A stretch of 64,000 nucleotides of DNA. It comes from Trichopria drosophilae. Its lineage: Eukaryota > Arthropoda > Insecta > Hymenoptera > Diapriidae. A program made the position numbers and the translations under genes. The stretch is taken from NCBI GenBank assembly GCA_030407085.1, contig CM059584.1, forward strand, positions 120,566,501-120,630,500, read 5' to 3'. Shown piece by piece: positions 44,351-56,024 of this stretch. The number at the start of each line of letters is the position of its first letter. The stretch's first letter is position 1. The notes below the pieces were generated by a model that saw only the letters and a program-made list of their open reading frames with translations, searched no databases and was not told the DNA's origin.

Positions 44351-47300
44351 AATACGAATTCTTTTCGAAGTTATACAATTTCAAACCATTTAAAATATAT
44401 TTAGAAACATTGAGAATCGTAAATAAAAAATGCATTATAACTTAATGACGTTTTTAATACAACAAAACATGAACATAAACAAAAAGTATATTACTTACAG
44501 TCTGAAATTATTCAGATAGTTTTATCTAAATATCTTGTTTTTCTTTACCAACGCGTTTTGAGACTTTTTAAAAACCTCATTGAATTTTGAATACGATTGG
44601 GCAAATGTTAACAAAAGTTTCGATGAATTTTACTAGACTTTGATGAGTCAAATATTAAAAATTAAAAATACGAATTGATTTAATTCGAATTTCTTAAAAT
44701 GGTTTTAAGTAAAATAAAACATTGTGAAATTAATGAATAGTTACTGAATTGTTGATGAACAATAGCAGAATTAATTTTTTTAGCTAGTCGTTTGGTTAGC
44801 ATTAATTCCAGTACCATTTTGAAAAACTAGGTAGGTATTACTAAAATCATTACAGAAGATTTTCATAAAATAAGTTTATTAATTTTTTGCATTAAACATA
44901 TTTGAAAATTGCGTATTTAACTTTTGGATATAATATTCCTTTTTAATCACATAAATCTGTCATACATCTAAATCAATTTGAATTCCAAAGATAATAATAT
45001 AAAAATTGCCTTCTCAGATCACCAAACCTTTTATTGTTCGAATTCATTTGAATATACTAAATAAGTAATTGCACAGTATTAGTAAATAAGTAAACGTTGA
45101 CTAATAAAATAACTAATATCCTTTAAAAAGTCATCTTTATTTATAATTAAGTTTACTACTTAATTGAAAATAAAAATAATGTGCTTTTGTTGGAAACTGT
45201 TTCTTAATAGTACCAGTCATAATGTCAATTATAAAATAAGTAATTTTTTAACTTGATAATATCCCTGGTTGAAATATGATTAGATGTAGCCATGGACTTG
45301 CAATGGCCAAGCAATGAATATGGACTAACGTCTTCAACATTTTTACTAGGGATATTCTCCAGTGTTTTCCACCAACAACACGAAAAGATCCCTAGATGGG
45401 ACTTTATTATTAGATTGTGTTCACGTGTTAATTGAACATTTTTAACTTAACTAAAAATTGGAGTTCGAATTTAACTAGATCCTTAAATAAACAGTTAATA
45501 AGACAATAAGTAAACAAAACAAAAAAATGTTCATATATTTCAGTGTAACAAATTCCAGAAATTTTACTGCGTGTTTTATCGAAAATATTTATCGAACAAT
45601 AATAACAAAAACAAATATATATTTTCTTAACATTTCTAAAACATAAGGAAAAATATAACATTTTAATGACCACTATCAAATAATTTTTTAGGTTATTGTC
45701 TGCCTGGTATTTACGAAAACTGTTTTAAAAAATGACTAATATTTATACCTTTTTGTTTACTGGCAAAGAATCCATCTAAATCTACAAAAGCTAAATGTTT
45801 TCAACGTTTTGATCATGTTTCCATTTATTTAAATTGCTTAAGTGTTCATTTTTATAGGCTTTACTCTGTGAGGGTAGTTACATGGTGATTACTTGACAAG
45901 AAAATTTGATATAAATTGATTGAATAGCAATTTCGATTAATTCAAATCCATTAAAGCATCATTTATAAAGATATGTAGTATAAAACTAAATGTTACTTTC
46001 TTTAAAAAGAAGAAACGTTACATGAACGTTTATTCTATTAATTTGCAATAATAATAGTGGTATCATTGCACTAGATAACTGTAGAATATGTCTTTGACTT
46101 CAATATAAATTTAAATCAAACTAAAATCAAATAATCGTTTCAATATTTAAAACTACTATCAAGCTCAGGCAAACAAACTTACGTCACTTGTTTAACACTA
46201 TTTTGTTTCAACAATGGAATTTTTCAACGATTTCCTCATTTTTTAAACTGAAAAAACGAAGTAATAATTCCACCATATCTAACAATCGAATAAAATATTT
46301 ATTCCTTCCAAATGACAATTGAATGTTTAATGAACGTTTTCTTTAAATAAATCAATATTCGCATCTGGCAAACAAAAACACATGAAACATTTATTTTATT
46401 CCGTTTTAAAATGAGTCGCAAATAGAAATTCCGCGTCATTTTTATGAGTTAATTTTATTTCGTCAATTCATATATTTTGATGTTGTGCGCGGATATTGAT
46501 CGAATCTCAAAATATCCATTTTATTCGATTCCCCAGAGGAGATTGAAATTAAATCTTAATTTGTTAGAGGTGGTTATTTCATTTTGTTACAAATACAAGT
46601 TTATTTTAACATTTTCTGCAAAAATAATAAATATGGATATTGTTTTTGGAAAAGCGTAGCAATAATTTTTTTAAGTATACAGATGTTACTTGTATGATTT
46701 TTATATTTTACCATTTTAATGATTTTTCTAGTAATTCAAAAATGTCTAATTCAAACTGCGTCAAAAATAAAAAGAATATTGTGTAATTTTAACCAAAACC
46801 AAAACTAGTTTCGAAAAATGATGACATAAAATTAGCATAAAATAGTGAATATTTATGAAAATAAACATTTTTTTTTATTTTTCGTGAAGAAAATTCACTG
46901 AAACTGATTGGTGAAAAAAGTAACTTAATAATCGTTGTTTCTGTTAATCTACAGATAATAAGTAGCATTTAAATAATTGTGCGAAATATACTTCTTAGTT
47001 TTATTAGTTTCATAACAAGATTAACTTTTATACAAATACATAAAATGTTTTTTTTAACTGCCTAGGATTTATCAATTTTCTGAGTGGTAAATTTATTGAA
47101 AAATAAATTACGCCGAATTATTGTTTAAGTCTACAAGTTATTATTGAAAATAAGATTAGTATAGAGGCTATTTGTTCGTTAAACTTGTTGTAAAAAAAAA
47201 GTAAAGAACTGACGTAAAGTCCCATAATAAGCCCGTTTTTTAGTAAAATCGTTTGTTCCAAACAATATCTCAAAATTTGAGCAACATATTATAAAAGTAA

Positions 47301-49768
47301 ATTAAAGTGTTTAAAAACAATGAAAAAATAATGTTTTGGTTTGGATTGCATCAAACTGATGAAAACTGTTAATAATTCTGCTGAATATTATTTTTAATTA
47401 GTCTGCCCGTTAAGTGCATTTATTAAGGTTTAAAAAGTTCTGAATATTCTTCTTGGTAGACTGTAGATAAATATTTAAAACGTTAATGCTTCTTGGCTTA
47501 TTCGGTATTGTTTTTTTAGAAATAAATGATCTAATTTGTTTCTTAATAAATTACAAGCCTCTGTCGAAGTAATGTTCTTTTAAAAGTATAACTTTCGTGG
47601 GTTTTATGTATAAAAACGAAAAGAACCATTAAAGTCTTAACTATTTAATATTACTTTAGAAATGTTGGAATGAATAAGAATATTAAGAACTTCTCGAAGA
47701 AAAAATAATAACATTTCACTCTACATAGAGTGATTTTTCACATTCTTCAAGTATACATTTTAAGTACGAGGTTTAGACATTGTTATACAAATCAAGTTTT
47801 TCAAATAATTTGATATAGTAAATTTAGTATTGAACAAGCACTTTTAGTATCTTCCAAAGTTTGCACGCTCTAATGGGAAATTATGTACTTTTTTTAACTA
47901 TTGGAATTATTAAAAATCAGAGGGCCTCCCTTAAAAAATACAATTCGCTTATAATTCTGTTTGAGTTCATTATTTAATGTCGTAAAATTAGCATAGGTAA
48001 CAACACACAAAAGATAAAGTAATTTTAAATAATACTAGACCACGAGCTTCTTATTAGTGTAAAATATATTGTAAAATATTGTGTAAATATTGTGACTAGA
48101 AAGTTTTTTTTGAAAATAATTATATTTTTGAAAATGTATATATTTCTTCATAAACGATTACCCTTCAAATCTATTAAATTTGCACATTTTTCGCAATGTA
48201 GCTAGTTTTTGTAATAAATGCAAAATAATATAGAAACGTAGTCGTTTAAACTTTTTACAAATTTAGTCCAACAGACATTTAATGAATTCTTTACTGATTT
48301 CTCTTGGAAGTCTTTTTAAAGTTCTTTCCTTATTATATGCTAGTTGGGAGTGTACCGTTAAACCTTCATCACCATATGCTGCAGAGTTTTTCCGTCCCGC
48401 AATGAATAATGAATGTGTATTGCATGAATGAGAAAAGTTGAGATCGTATTCAAAACATGAGGAAAAACTGATCTCTTCTTGTTAAATTATCCTGCAACCA
48501 TTCTTTATTATGGTTATTATTTAGCATTTTGCCTTGTTTGACTGGCTAAATTCTTAAATTTAAGTAAGTAAAATTATTAACAATTTCATTTCTGTTAATT
48601 TAACTCATTTATGGACTAGGGCCATTTTTACTAGAGAATATTATGCCAAATTAAAATGGTAAATTTCTAAAACGATGAGTTATTTTGTAATATTACTGGA
48701 ATGGTTCCGAATAATAGAATCACTGACATGTATACTAGTTTTGTTAGATAAAATAAAATAACATCAAAGTAGAACAATACTTAAATAGTTTTCCTAATAT
48801 TTATAACAATTAAATTGCAACAATTGTCATTACAATTCATTATAGTCAAAATTACTTATTATATATAGTTACAAACCTTAAAATTTATAAACCATTATTG
48901 TTACTAAATCTTTTAACTTTGTGTAAATATAAATTGACCCCCAGTTCTTTTCTTGACGATTATAATATTTAGATTTTCTTACAAAGAAACTAACATTAAA
49001 ATTTCTTCGTACTTCCCCTCAAATTAATTCATTGTCAATTTGCATTTTATTGATGTCTTACCATTCCAAGTACTTGTTACAAGACTTAGTTACAAAAGTT
49101 TATGCAAATTAATTTAATACTCAGAATCTGACATTGTTGAGTATATTTTTTACCAACCTGAAATTTTAGAGCGATGATTAAATCCAGTAAATTAATAATC
49201 AGTAACATTATTTAATAAAATGTCTTGCACTATTCTGGTCGTTACTTTGGAATCGAATGATGCAATAAATATTTTACTATATGTTTAATTATCCCATAAA
49301 TAGTTCATCGTTGTTAAATGTAATATACTAAATAAGGCAACATTACTGTACTAATTTCAAAACTACATAACTTTAAAAAGAGTTTCACGTACTATGTAAT
49401 TTGTGATGTAATGCGTTTTTCCCATTTGTAGTTTGAAAGGAAATAATAAAATCGTAAAAATCTATGTGGTAACATACCTTTGTTTGATAACGCCACTTTA
49501 TTTAATGTCAGTAGATTCCATGAAGCGTATTTTGCACTGTAATTTATGCTATTTCGAAAGGATTATTTTGTTTATACGCTAAAAAACTGATTCCCACTTT
49601 TGTTTTCTGTTAACAATTTTTGTAATTGTGGATCATGTTTTTATTTCATCTCAGATGGCAATTTAATGTCAAAATAAAGAAATTTATTTAAAAAATATTT
49701 TTCCACGGCTCATGAAAAAATTGATCCATTAATTTTATTCCCAGAAATTCTAGAGCCAACAATGTCGA
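44351..49768. other. Long AT-rich desert
   Basis: About 5.4 kb with no supported gene. Only minor structure is seen: a ~100-bp inverted pair GATAATATCCCTGG / CTAGGGATATTCTCC at 45257-45361, and a slightly GC-richer patch at 46470-46550. Confidence 0.5.
45257..45361. repeat. Small inverted-repeat element
   Basis: GATAATATCCCTGGTTGAAA and (inverted) GGAGAATATCCCTAGTAAAA bracket a short interior holding CCATGGACTTGCAATGG. Too small and diverged to classify. Confidence 0.4.
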
Positions 49769-49997
49769 TATCTTCGACAGTCAAAAAGCCGATAGGTAAA
49801 AAAACCGACAGTTATGATGCCCACCCACGAAATGCCGGCAGTCAAAAAGCCGACACGAAAAAATAAACACATCGACAAGCTGACAGTCAGATTTTGAAGC
49901 GTCGTTTTTTTGTCTGTCCCCTTTTCGATTTTAGGTTTTTTGACTATCAGTTTTTTAGCTCGTCGGCTATTTTATTTGTCGGTTTTTCGACCCCAAC
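49769..49997. repeat. GCCGAC-type foldback element, longest copy
   Basis: The left arm has GACAGTCAAAAAGCCGATAG, AAAAAAACCGACAGTTATGA and GGCAGTCAAAAAGCCGACA. The centre is ATAAACACATCGACAAGC. The right arm has TTTTTTGACTATCAG, GCTCGTCGGC and GTCGGTTTTTCGACCCC. Same plan as 27689-27878. Confidence 0.85.
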
Positions 49998-50099
49998 CTT
50001 TAAAAATTACTTGAAACTATTATTACTACCCTACATGGTTATAAAATAAAATCTGAAATATTTTTTACCCTGTCAAAGGGTTTTCTGTGCATTAGTAGC

Positions 50100-50580
50100 T
50101 GCCCATCAGCTATCAGAGTTCAATCCACTTGACGTGTATATACTTCCTATCGTAATAAAACCCCGTCCGTACCAGACGGATATGGAAATATTAATTTCGA
50201 CTACACGAAACGTCTTTTCAGTGTATTTAAAGGACGTCACTTCCTGGCAAAACTTATGAATATTCAATAGAATAATGAAAATATTTTAGCGACACGTTCG
50301 GATTGGTCGCGCGCATATTTTAAAAATTCGCGGATGCGTTCGGATGAACATGGCTACTGCGCATGCGCGGCTCACCCCCACCATGGTGGCTTCGACCCAC
50401 CCCTACGAGACCACCCCTTCCGTTTATCTTTCGAATCTCAAAGGGAGGTTATCATTATCGCGCGCGACACGGCAGATCACGGATCGGTGCTCCGACCTTC
50501 CGCAACAGATCCTTCATTTTGTTTCTCCTGGATCCATTTTTAGTCCTTCGGTTCAAACGAGTATTGTCGGGTGTTGATTT
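50100..50580. promoter_or_regulatory. GC-rich unique island 2.7 kb upstream of mir-315, promoter-like
   Basis: CpG-rich with GGATTGGTCGCGCGC (inverted CCAAT), TGCGCATGCGCGG and GATCGGTGCTCCGACC. TTTTCAGTG at 50216 could be an initiator with ATATTAAT about 30 bases upstream, but it fits only partly. Three overlapping + frames of 69-87 codons have no recognisable domain. Its position makes it a candidate pri-mir-315 promoter, by inference. Confidence 0.35.
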
Positions 50581-52572
50581 TGTGCCAGCTTTTGTTGTGC
50601 TTTTGTGTTGTTTTGTCTGTTTTTAGTTTATTGGTGTTCATCTTTTTTAGTTATGTGGCATTTTTGTTTTTATTCAGTAACTTTTATTTGGTATTAACCA
50701 ATTTTTGTCTTTCCTGCAGCGACTTCTGCTTCTATCATTCGGTTTTTGCTTATGCTTGTTAAACAATTATAATTTTGGAAGTGTATTCAGTTTCCTGCAA
50801 AGCATAATTTGAATTCGTTTTTTTTAAAATCAAAGTTATGCTTATATTTTTGTTTAATATTGTCATTTTTAAGTAAAGATAAGGAGCAATAAATAGGAAC
50901 GATGTTATTATAACTCAAAAGATGAGTTAGAGATAAGTTTTATTGTACAATAATAAAACTTTAAACCTTACCATAACTTTAGAAAAAAAGCGCAATTTTG
51001 CAGTCCAGTAACGATTTTAAGACTTATTTTTTCTGTAATTTCTCGATTAAGGATTTTCATGCATTTACCTTCTTAATCAGACATTTTATATATTAACAGT
51101 TTGTATATTTTAAGTAGTGAATGTCATTAATAATTTGTCTTTTTAGTGACAATGTAAATTGTATGTGTTTACTTTCTTAGTACTGCACATTAAAAGTTGT
51201 TACAATATCGTATGAAAATTTTTTATTCTTTTCCATTAATGTTTAGACTGAAAGAAACCTGAATAAACAATGCAAAAATACGCATCAAATAATTTAGTAT
51301 TTTTTAAAGGAAATATCACTTAATAATTTTTTGTTATTTTGGGCTTTAACGCATGTATTGTTCTTTTTCTCCTATGTGGGTTTAAATTTTATAACAACAA
51401 AAATAACTAATATTTTGTACTGTCAAATACAAGTCTTTAGTTTTATTGCAGATAATTTTCGTCTTTTAAATTGAAAAAACAAATTTTTCATACATAACCT
51501 CACTTTTAATCATTCATTACTTTCAGAATTCGCCCTGTTTTAATCATCAAGTGCGATATAATATTGTACTGGTAACATTACAGATCATTTCATCACAATT
51601 TATAAAATGTGAGAATTTTTATAAGTAAAACATTTATTTGTGGCTAGACATCACTTGAATATTCATTGTAATTATGGTCGGGAGTGATGAAAATGAAAAT
51701 AATAGTTAATTATTACATTTGATTATTTCATAGTTTCAAAATTAAAAAATTAATCCAAGTAGTATCAATTCCATGTAAAGTATGGCGTTAAAATCATATT
51801 TAGAACACTTTCTGGATTCTGGATTATTTTGTGACATTCACAAACACAAATTTCTTGGTAAAAAAAAATAAGAAAAAAGCTTTTGAAATGTGTGCAAATT
51901 TCTATATATTCAACTAATGATAACATACATGTGGTGTCAACATTTTCTTTCTTTACGTTTTTGATCAACAAAACCAAGTCTTTTTGTTTATTTCTTCAAA
52001 ATCGAAAATTCCACCAAATATTTTTTAGTTTACAAGAATAAATACTTTTGATTTAAAATACTTCTTCCATCATGCTGTTAACATTTTCAAATATGATTTT
52101 TAATGCAAATTTGCATTTATTTTGCGAAATAAAATTCACTCTATTTAATCAATCTCAGTTAGTCCCAGAAAGCAAACGAGGCGTATCCTTAAATTTCTTC
52201 TTGATGTGATTATGTTATATTTTTATTCATTTATAATTTGAATTCTTATCTAGTTCTTTGCAGTCCGAAGATGCCGTTTTTATTAATACAGCACATGATT
52301 CTCCCGTTAATTTATTTAAAACTAATTAATTTATATGTTTAACGGTAGTTCAAATGATTTATACTTTCTTTTATATCTGATTTTGTTTCTGCTTTTTACT
52401 AACAAGTACCGAGTAAAATAAATTTTTTTAAGCTTCCTAGCACATATTTTTGAGGTTATATTACAATATTTATTGTTATGTCACAATATTTTGGTGGAAT
52501 TTTACGATATTTTATTGTTATTTTATAGACTTCGTTTAAACCGTGTAATAATTAATATTGTTTATTACTTAA
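50581..52572. other. AT-rich desert
   Basis: No supported feature. Confidence 0.45.
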
Positions 52573-52669
52573 AATAAATGTAGATAATTTCTTGGTTGTA
52601 ATGGTCACATGAATTTATTGTGACATATCACACGTGACCGTAACAACGAAGAAATTGTCTACATTTATT
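52573..52669. repeat. 97-bp hairpin with ~37-bp near-perfect arms
   Basis: AATAAATGTAGATAATTTCT then TGGTTGTAATGGTCACA pairs with the inverted TGACCGTAACAACGAAGAA then ATTGTCTACATTTATT, with only about four mismatches and a 22-base loop. The stem is much longer than an animal pre-miRNA duplex. A tiny MITE or hairpin-RNA locus are both possible. It lies 620 bases upstream of mir-315. Confidence 0.65.
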
Positions 52670-53229
52670 GTGATTCATTTTTGGACTTTACGGGTTGTTA
52701 ATTACTGCTTCAGACTGAATCTTACATATAAAATAAAAAATTTCATTTTACAATCGTAGCATTACTTACAAAAATGGACATAAACTGAAATATTAACAAG
52801 TTATTAATTCTAGTCTGAAAAAGATACATTTCTCGTACTAAATATTAACACACTGAAAAACTCTGGATGAAAATTAGTTAACAGCTACATGTTAACTATA
52901 AATCATATCACCATATTGTTAAGGTTAGTGTGTTAACTATTAATAATATTTCGCTCAGTGCACTTTTGCATCAAATTCCAAATACTAGTGCAAAATGTTG
53001 CTGACAACACCTTTTTACGCTAATCACTCAAAATACGGTACATTACAGTTATCTGCAATCTGTGTAATATAATTTTACTAATTTAATATATAAAATGCAT
53101 TCCTTTCGAAAAATATATATAAAAAATATGATATTATTAAAGAAACAGTGTCAAGTTACATTAAAAATGCTGTGATATTATACTCAAAGGTAGAATACAA
53201 AGATTTTTCAAAAGTGTGTTTCTTTTTCA

Positions 53230-53231
53230 GG
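53230..53231 (+). other. Possible splice acceptor 53 bases before the mir-315 precursor
   Basis: GTGTGTTTCTTTTTCAG ends at 53230, a pyrimidine-rich tract followed by AG and then GTTTGCAG. It would place the mir-315 hairpin in an exon of a spliced primary transcript. Motif-based only. Confidence 0.3.
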
Positions 53232-53293
53232 TTTGCAGCATGGAGAAATTGCAACGAACAAAAGGACTGACCTTCCAGAAACACTCTTCATGC

Positions 53294-53315
53294 TTTTGAT
53301 TGTTGCTCAGAAAGC
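53294..53315 (+). ncRNA. mir-315: mature miR-315-5p (guide strand)
   Basis: 22 nt starting TTTTGATTGTTG and ending CTCAGAAAGC. Seed (positions 2-8) is TTTGATT. The ends are assigned from the known insect miRNA, not from reads. Confidence 0.95.
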
Positions 53316-53332
53316 CTTGATGACGAAATTGG

Positions 53333-53354
53333 CTTTCGGGTAATAATCATAATC
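53333..53354 (+). ncRNA. mir-315: predicted miR-315-3p (passenger strand)
   Basis: Starts CTTTCGGGTAATAATCA, opposite the 5p arm. The ends are inferred from duplex geometry and from resemblance to the known 3p start. Confidence 0.7.
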
Positions 53355-53363
53355 ACAAAAGAG

Positions 53364-53821
53364 TAGAGATTCAACGCTTTCTCGCACATCATTACAAATT
53401 TTTTCTGCGCTGTACTGCTGTATTTAATTACCGCGTCTTCATATACTCATGTAATATATGTATTATTTATCAAATTCGCAAGTGAGATACTTTTTTCAAA
53501 ATATAATGTACTGCCTTGAGAAAGTGCATTAAGATTTTCATTTTAAATGTAAAACATTTCAATAAATTAAATGATAATTGTAGAAAGTGTGTTGTAAATA
53601 ACATGCATATAAATTGCATTTACATAAAAAGATAAATAATGTAAATATATAATACATAATATTATATTGCTAAATTTACTTTTTATTGCCAATATGACTT
53701 TCAATTTCACTATTCGCTATTCCTCGATGGAGAGAGTATTCTTTCTAAACTTTTATATTGTGTCGTTTTTATAATATTTTTTAGAAGCAATTTAGATATT
53801 TATGTAATATTCTCTGAATTA
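53364..53821. other. Sequence downstream of mir-315, AT-rich
   Basis: Nothing firm. AATAAATTAAATGA near 53561 contains a polyadenylation-like AATAAA, which could serve a mir-315 primary transcript but is expected by chance in such AT-rich DNA. Confidence 0.3.
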
Positions 53822-54446
53822 ACACCCAAACAGTCAAAAGACACCTTGAAGAGCTCTTAAAGTGATCTTTAAAAAGACTTATGTGTCGATTTTAAGAGCC
53901 TTACAAGACCTCTCGAATATGATGTCTCAGAAAAGAGGTCTTATTTAAGAACTTTGACATATAAAATCAATAATATAAATGAAAAGCAAATTTCTGAAAA
54001 TCATAGATCCTATTTTTGTATCTTAACTACTAATTTACACATATAATTTTTACCTGAGTTTCTTTTAACCGTTTGTATAGTTACATATTGGATGGTGATT
54101 ACATTCAATAGAATAGGGATCATACTATAATAGTACAAAATGATGATAACAGATGCTAAATATCGTAAAAGCAGTTATTTTGTCATTATAGCTTATAATT
54201 TATCGGTTAACATATGAAGTAAATATTGTGCGATCTCATTTTTGGATTCAATAGCCACCTAGTGTCTTTGGAAGAAATACAGATAGAGTTAAGACCTCAA
54301 ACATAAGACCGCTTTGAAATTATGATTTTAAGAAGTTCTAAGTAAGACATCTTTAGGAACTTCTGATTATCATAATTCAGACCACTTCAGGAGATCTTTT
54401 TAGTGATATATTTGGGCTGAGCTATGGAAGACCTCTTTAAGAGGTA
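53822..54446. mobile_element. Foldback-like element of AAGACCTCTT sub-repeats
   Basis: AGAGCTCTTAAAGTGATCTT, AAGACCTCTCGAA and AGAGGTCTTATTTAAGAAC on the left are answered by AAGACCTCAAACATAAGACC, AAGTTCTAAGTAAGACATC and GAAGACCTCTTTAAGAGGT on the right. CCCAAACAG and (inverted) CCCAAATAT may be the ends. The arms are loose, so the bounds are approximate. Confidence 0.5.
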
Positions 54447-54829
54447 TGTGCTTATGTGCTTATAATTAAATTGCAAAAAAAAATGAAAAAACAAGTTCAC
54501 CTAATTGAATAGCTGAAGTGCAAAATATATTGTATCATTAATTTAATAACTTTTATTTAAGTTAATAGTTTTACGTAAATGCATTTTTAAACGACTTAAT
54601 AAAATTAACTTCTACATTTTTTAGCTAGCTACTTTTTTATTTGTTATAATTACTTTGATGTAGTTATTGCCACACAGGACATTCAATTGATGACCAAATA
54701 AACTTTCGCAAAATTTTTGCAAACGAGACACATATGAAATAATTTAGATCAACCATTAATACAAATTTTAAATACTAGGTAATTGTTGAATATGAAGATA
54801 CTCACACCGACCCAGTGTTCCCACAATAG

Positions 54830-55030
54830 TACTTTTCGCAATAAGGGCACAAAATAAAGTTTTACGCCCACAATACAAACAATATTTTTCCCCCGAGCGG
54901 GTGTAAAATTTCAATTTATGCCCTGAATTTTAAACTGGGATGAGTGGAGAGCTCCTGCCTCAGCCATGTAATTTTCGAGGACGTAAAATCGTATTTTACT
55001 CCCGGGATTGGCCTAAAATGTCTTTATAAC
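54830..55030. mobile_element. Second copy of the TACTTTTTGAAYCAAGGGCG family
   Basis: TACTTTTCGCAATAAGGGC and TTACGCCCACAATACAAACA then ATATTTTTC align with 11238-11300. The right part has palindromic CGTAAAATCGTATTTTACTC. Shorter and more decayed than the 11-kb copy. Confidence 0.55.
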
Positions 55031-55496
55031 CTCATACGGACAAATTCACACAATGTAAACAAACTGGTGAACAAATAAAAAAAAAACATAAAAATGTTTA
55101 TGGTTTTAAAAAAGTTTTATGAATGTTCGTCTGACAGTCGCAATAAAACAATATTCAAGCTAGAATACCGGCATAGAAAAATCTTCGAAGAGTTGTGATT
55201 AATTAAATTGATTTAGTTAGGTAACAGACGGTTTTAATATTGAAATAGCTAAGTTATCCTCTAAACACATGAGAATTATTTTGTCGATGCGATTATTAGT
55301 CATGCAATTCAACAGTTTCATGCAATTTAATATTTTTTTAACGAGGTTACTGAACAAGATTAATAAATTTTGTACCAAGTATCTTAAGGTAGTACACATT
55401 AAATAGGTAGATACTATTTCAAGAAGTACCATTCAGTACTTCCCTCGTCAGAATGTCCTTATAGAAACTTTTCATGACATCCTAATATGATCTTTT

Positions 55497-55620
55497 TGAT
55501 ACACGTGTCCCGAAAGTAGACACTTTACGGACTCCTTTTAGTCTTTACGGACTGATTTCTGGACTTTACGGACTAAAAATAGTCGTTAAAGTGCCTACTT
55601 TTGCGAACAGTGTATCAAAA
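55497..55620. mobile_element. Small foldback, CTTTACGGACT sub-repeats
   Basis: TTTTTGATACACGTGTCCCGA and ACACTTTACGGACT on the left are inverted on the right (GTGCCTACTTTTGCGAACAG, TGTATCAAAAA). TTTACGGACT occurs three times within 60 bases. Confidence 0.65.
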
Positions 55621-55722
55621 AATAGTGTTCGCTCCTCGGCCGTAAAATTTTACGACCTCGGTTTGGAGATAGTGCGATTCGTAAAATTGAACTTTACGGC
55701 CTAGGACCGAAGAGTACTATTT
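55621..55722. mobile_element. Adjacent foldback, CGGCCGTAAAATTTTACG core
   Basis: ATAGTGTTCGCTCCTCGGCC then GTAAAATTT pairs with the inverted AACTTTACGGCCTAGGACCG then AAGAGTACTATT. It lies directly next to the previous element and shares the TTTACGG word. Confidence 0.6.
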
Positions 55723-55761
55723 ATCTAATAAACATCCCCATCTCAGCATAAGTTCTTGAAA

Positions 55762-55786
55762 TTAACCTAACCTAATCTAACCTAAC
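55762..55786. repeat. Short AACCT telomere-like run
   Basis: TTAACCTAACCTAATCTAAC then CTAAC. Five units, 40 bases from the foldback pair. Confidence 0.45.
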
Positions 55787-55870
55787 AAATCGAGTATAAA
55801 CATTCGAAACACACTGTAAACACTCTATAATACTTGAACTTAACTAATACTAATTCAATTATTATAACAT

Positions 55871-56010
55871 TTTAATTTTTATTTTATTTAATTTTTTTTT
55901 TAATATTATTTTACGTCGACTTTTCTGAACCCATATGGGACTAAATCGCGACGGGACCTACAGTTTATGAAGGTGGAATCCGAACCACCTGAGCTTTGGC
56001 GTTATTAGAC
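55871..56010 (-). mobile_element. Retroelement 3' end with A-rich tail (SINE or truncated LINE)
   Basis: On the minus strand, AGGTGGTTCGGATTCCACC, TGTAGGTCCCGTCGCGATTT and AGTCCCATATGGGTTCAG run into an A-rich tail (55871-55915). GGTTCGGATTCC resembles a tRNA B box, but no A box was seen, so a LINE 3' end is equally likely. The TIR element begins about 15 bases beyond. Confidence 0.5.
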
Positions 56011-56024
56011 ACTTATAAACAAAT

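Larger units (their letters stand above)
53284..53363 (+). ncRNA. mir-315: microRNA precursor mir-315
   Basis: The 5' arm (53294-53315) contains TTTTGATTGTTGCTCAGAAA followed by GC, identical to insect miR-315-5p as I know it. GAAAGC (53310-53315) pairs with GCTTTC (53332-53337) around a 16-base loop. TGATTGTT pairs with AATAATCA, with a small internal loop between. The base of the stem closes with CTCTT (53284-53288) and AAGAG (53359-53363). The 3' arm (CTTTCGGGTAATAATCATAA) has the same CTTTCG start as the known 3p strand. In Drosophila miR-315 activates Wingless signalling by repressing Axin and Notum. Conserved seed TTTGATT. No overlapping protein frame is convincing, so the locus is intergenic or in a non-coding host. 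Confidence 0.97.

Noticed and set aside
50334..50626. Three overlapping + frames (69-87 codons) as a protein gene
   Set aside because: All three phases are open at once, which reflects low stop density in GC-rich DNA rather than coding.
53250..53311. 19-codon frame starting MEKLQRTKGL just upstream of mir-315
   Set aside because: Very short, and it ends inside the miRNA hairpin. Its conservation, if any, would be due to the precursor.
55975..55995. tRNA gene, because of a B-box-like GGTTCGGATTCC on the minus strand
   Set aside because: No A box, acceptor stem or cloverleaf could be drawn, and the segment runs into an A-rich tail, so a retroelement 3' end is more likely.
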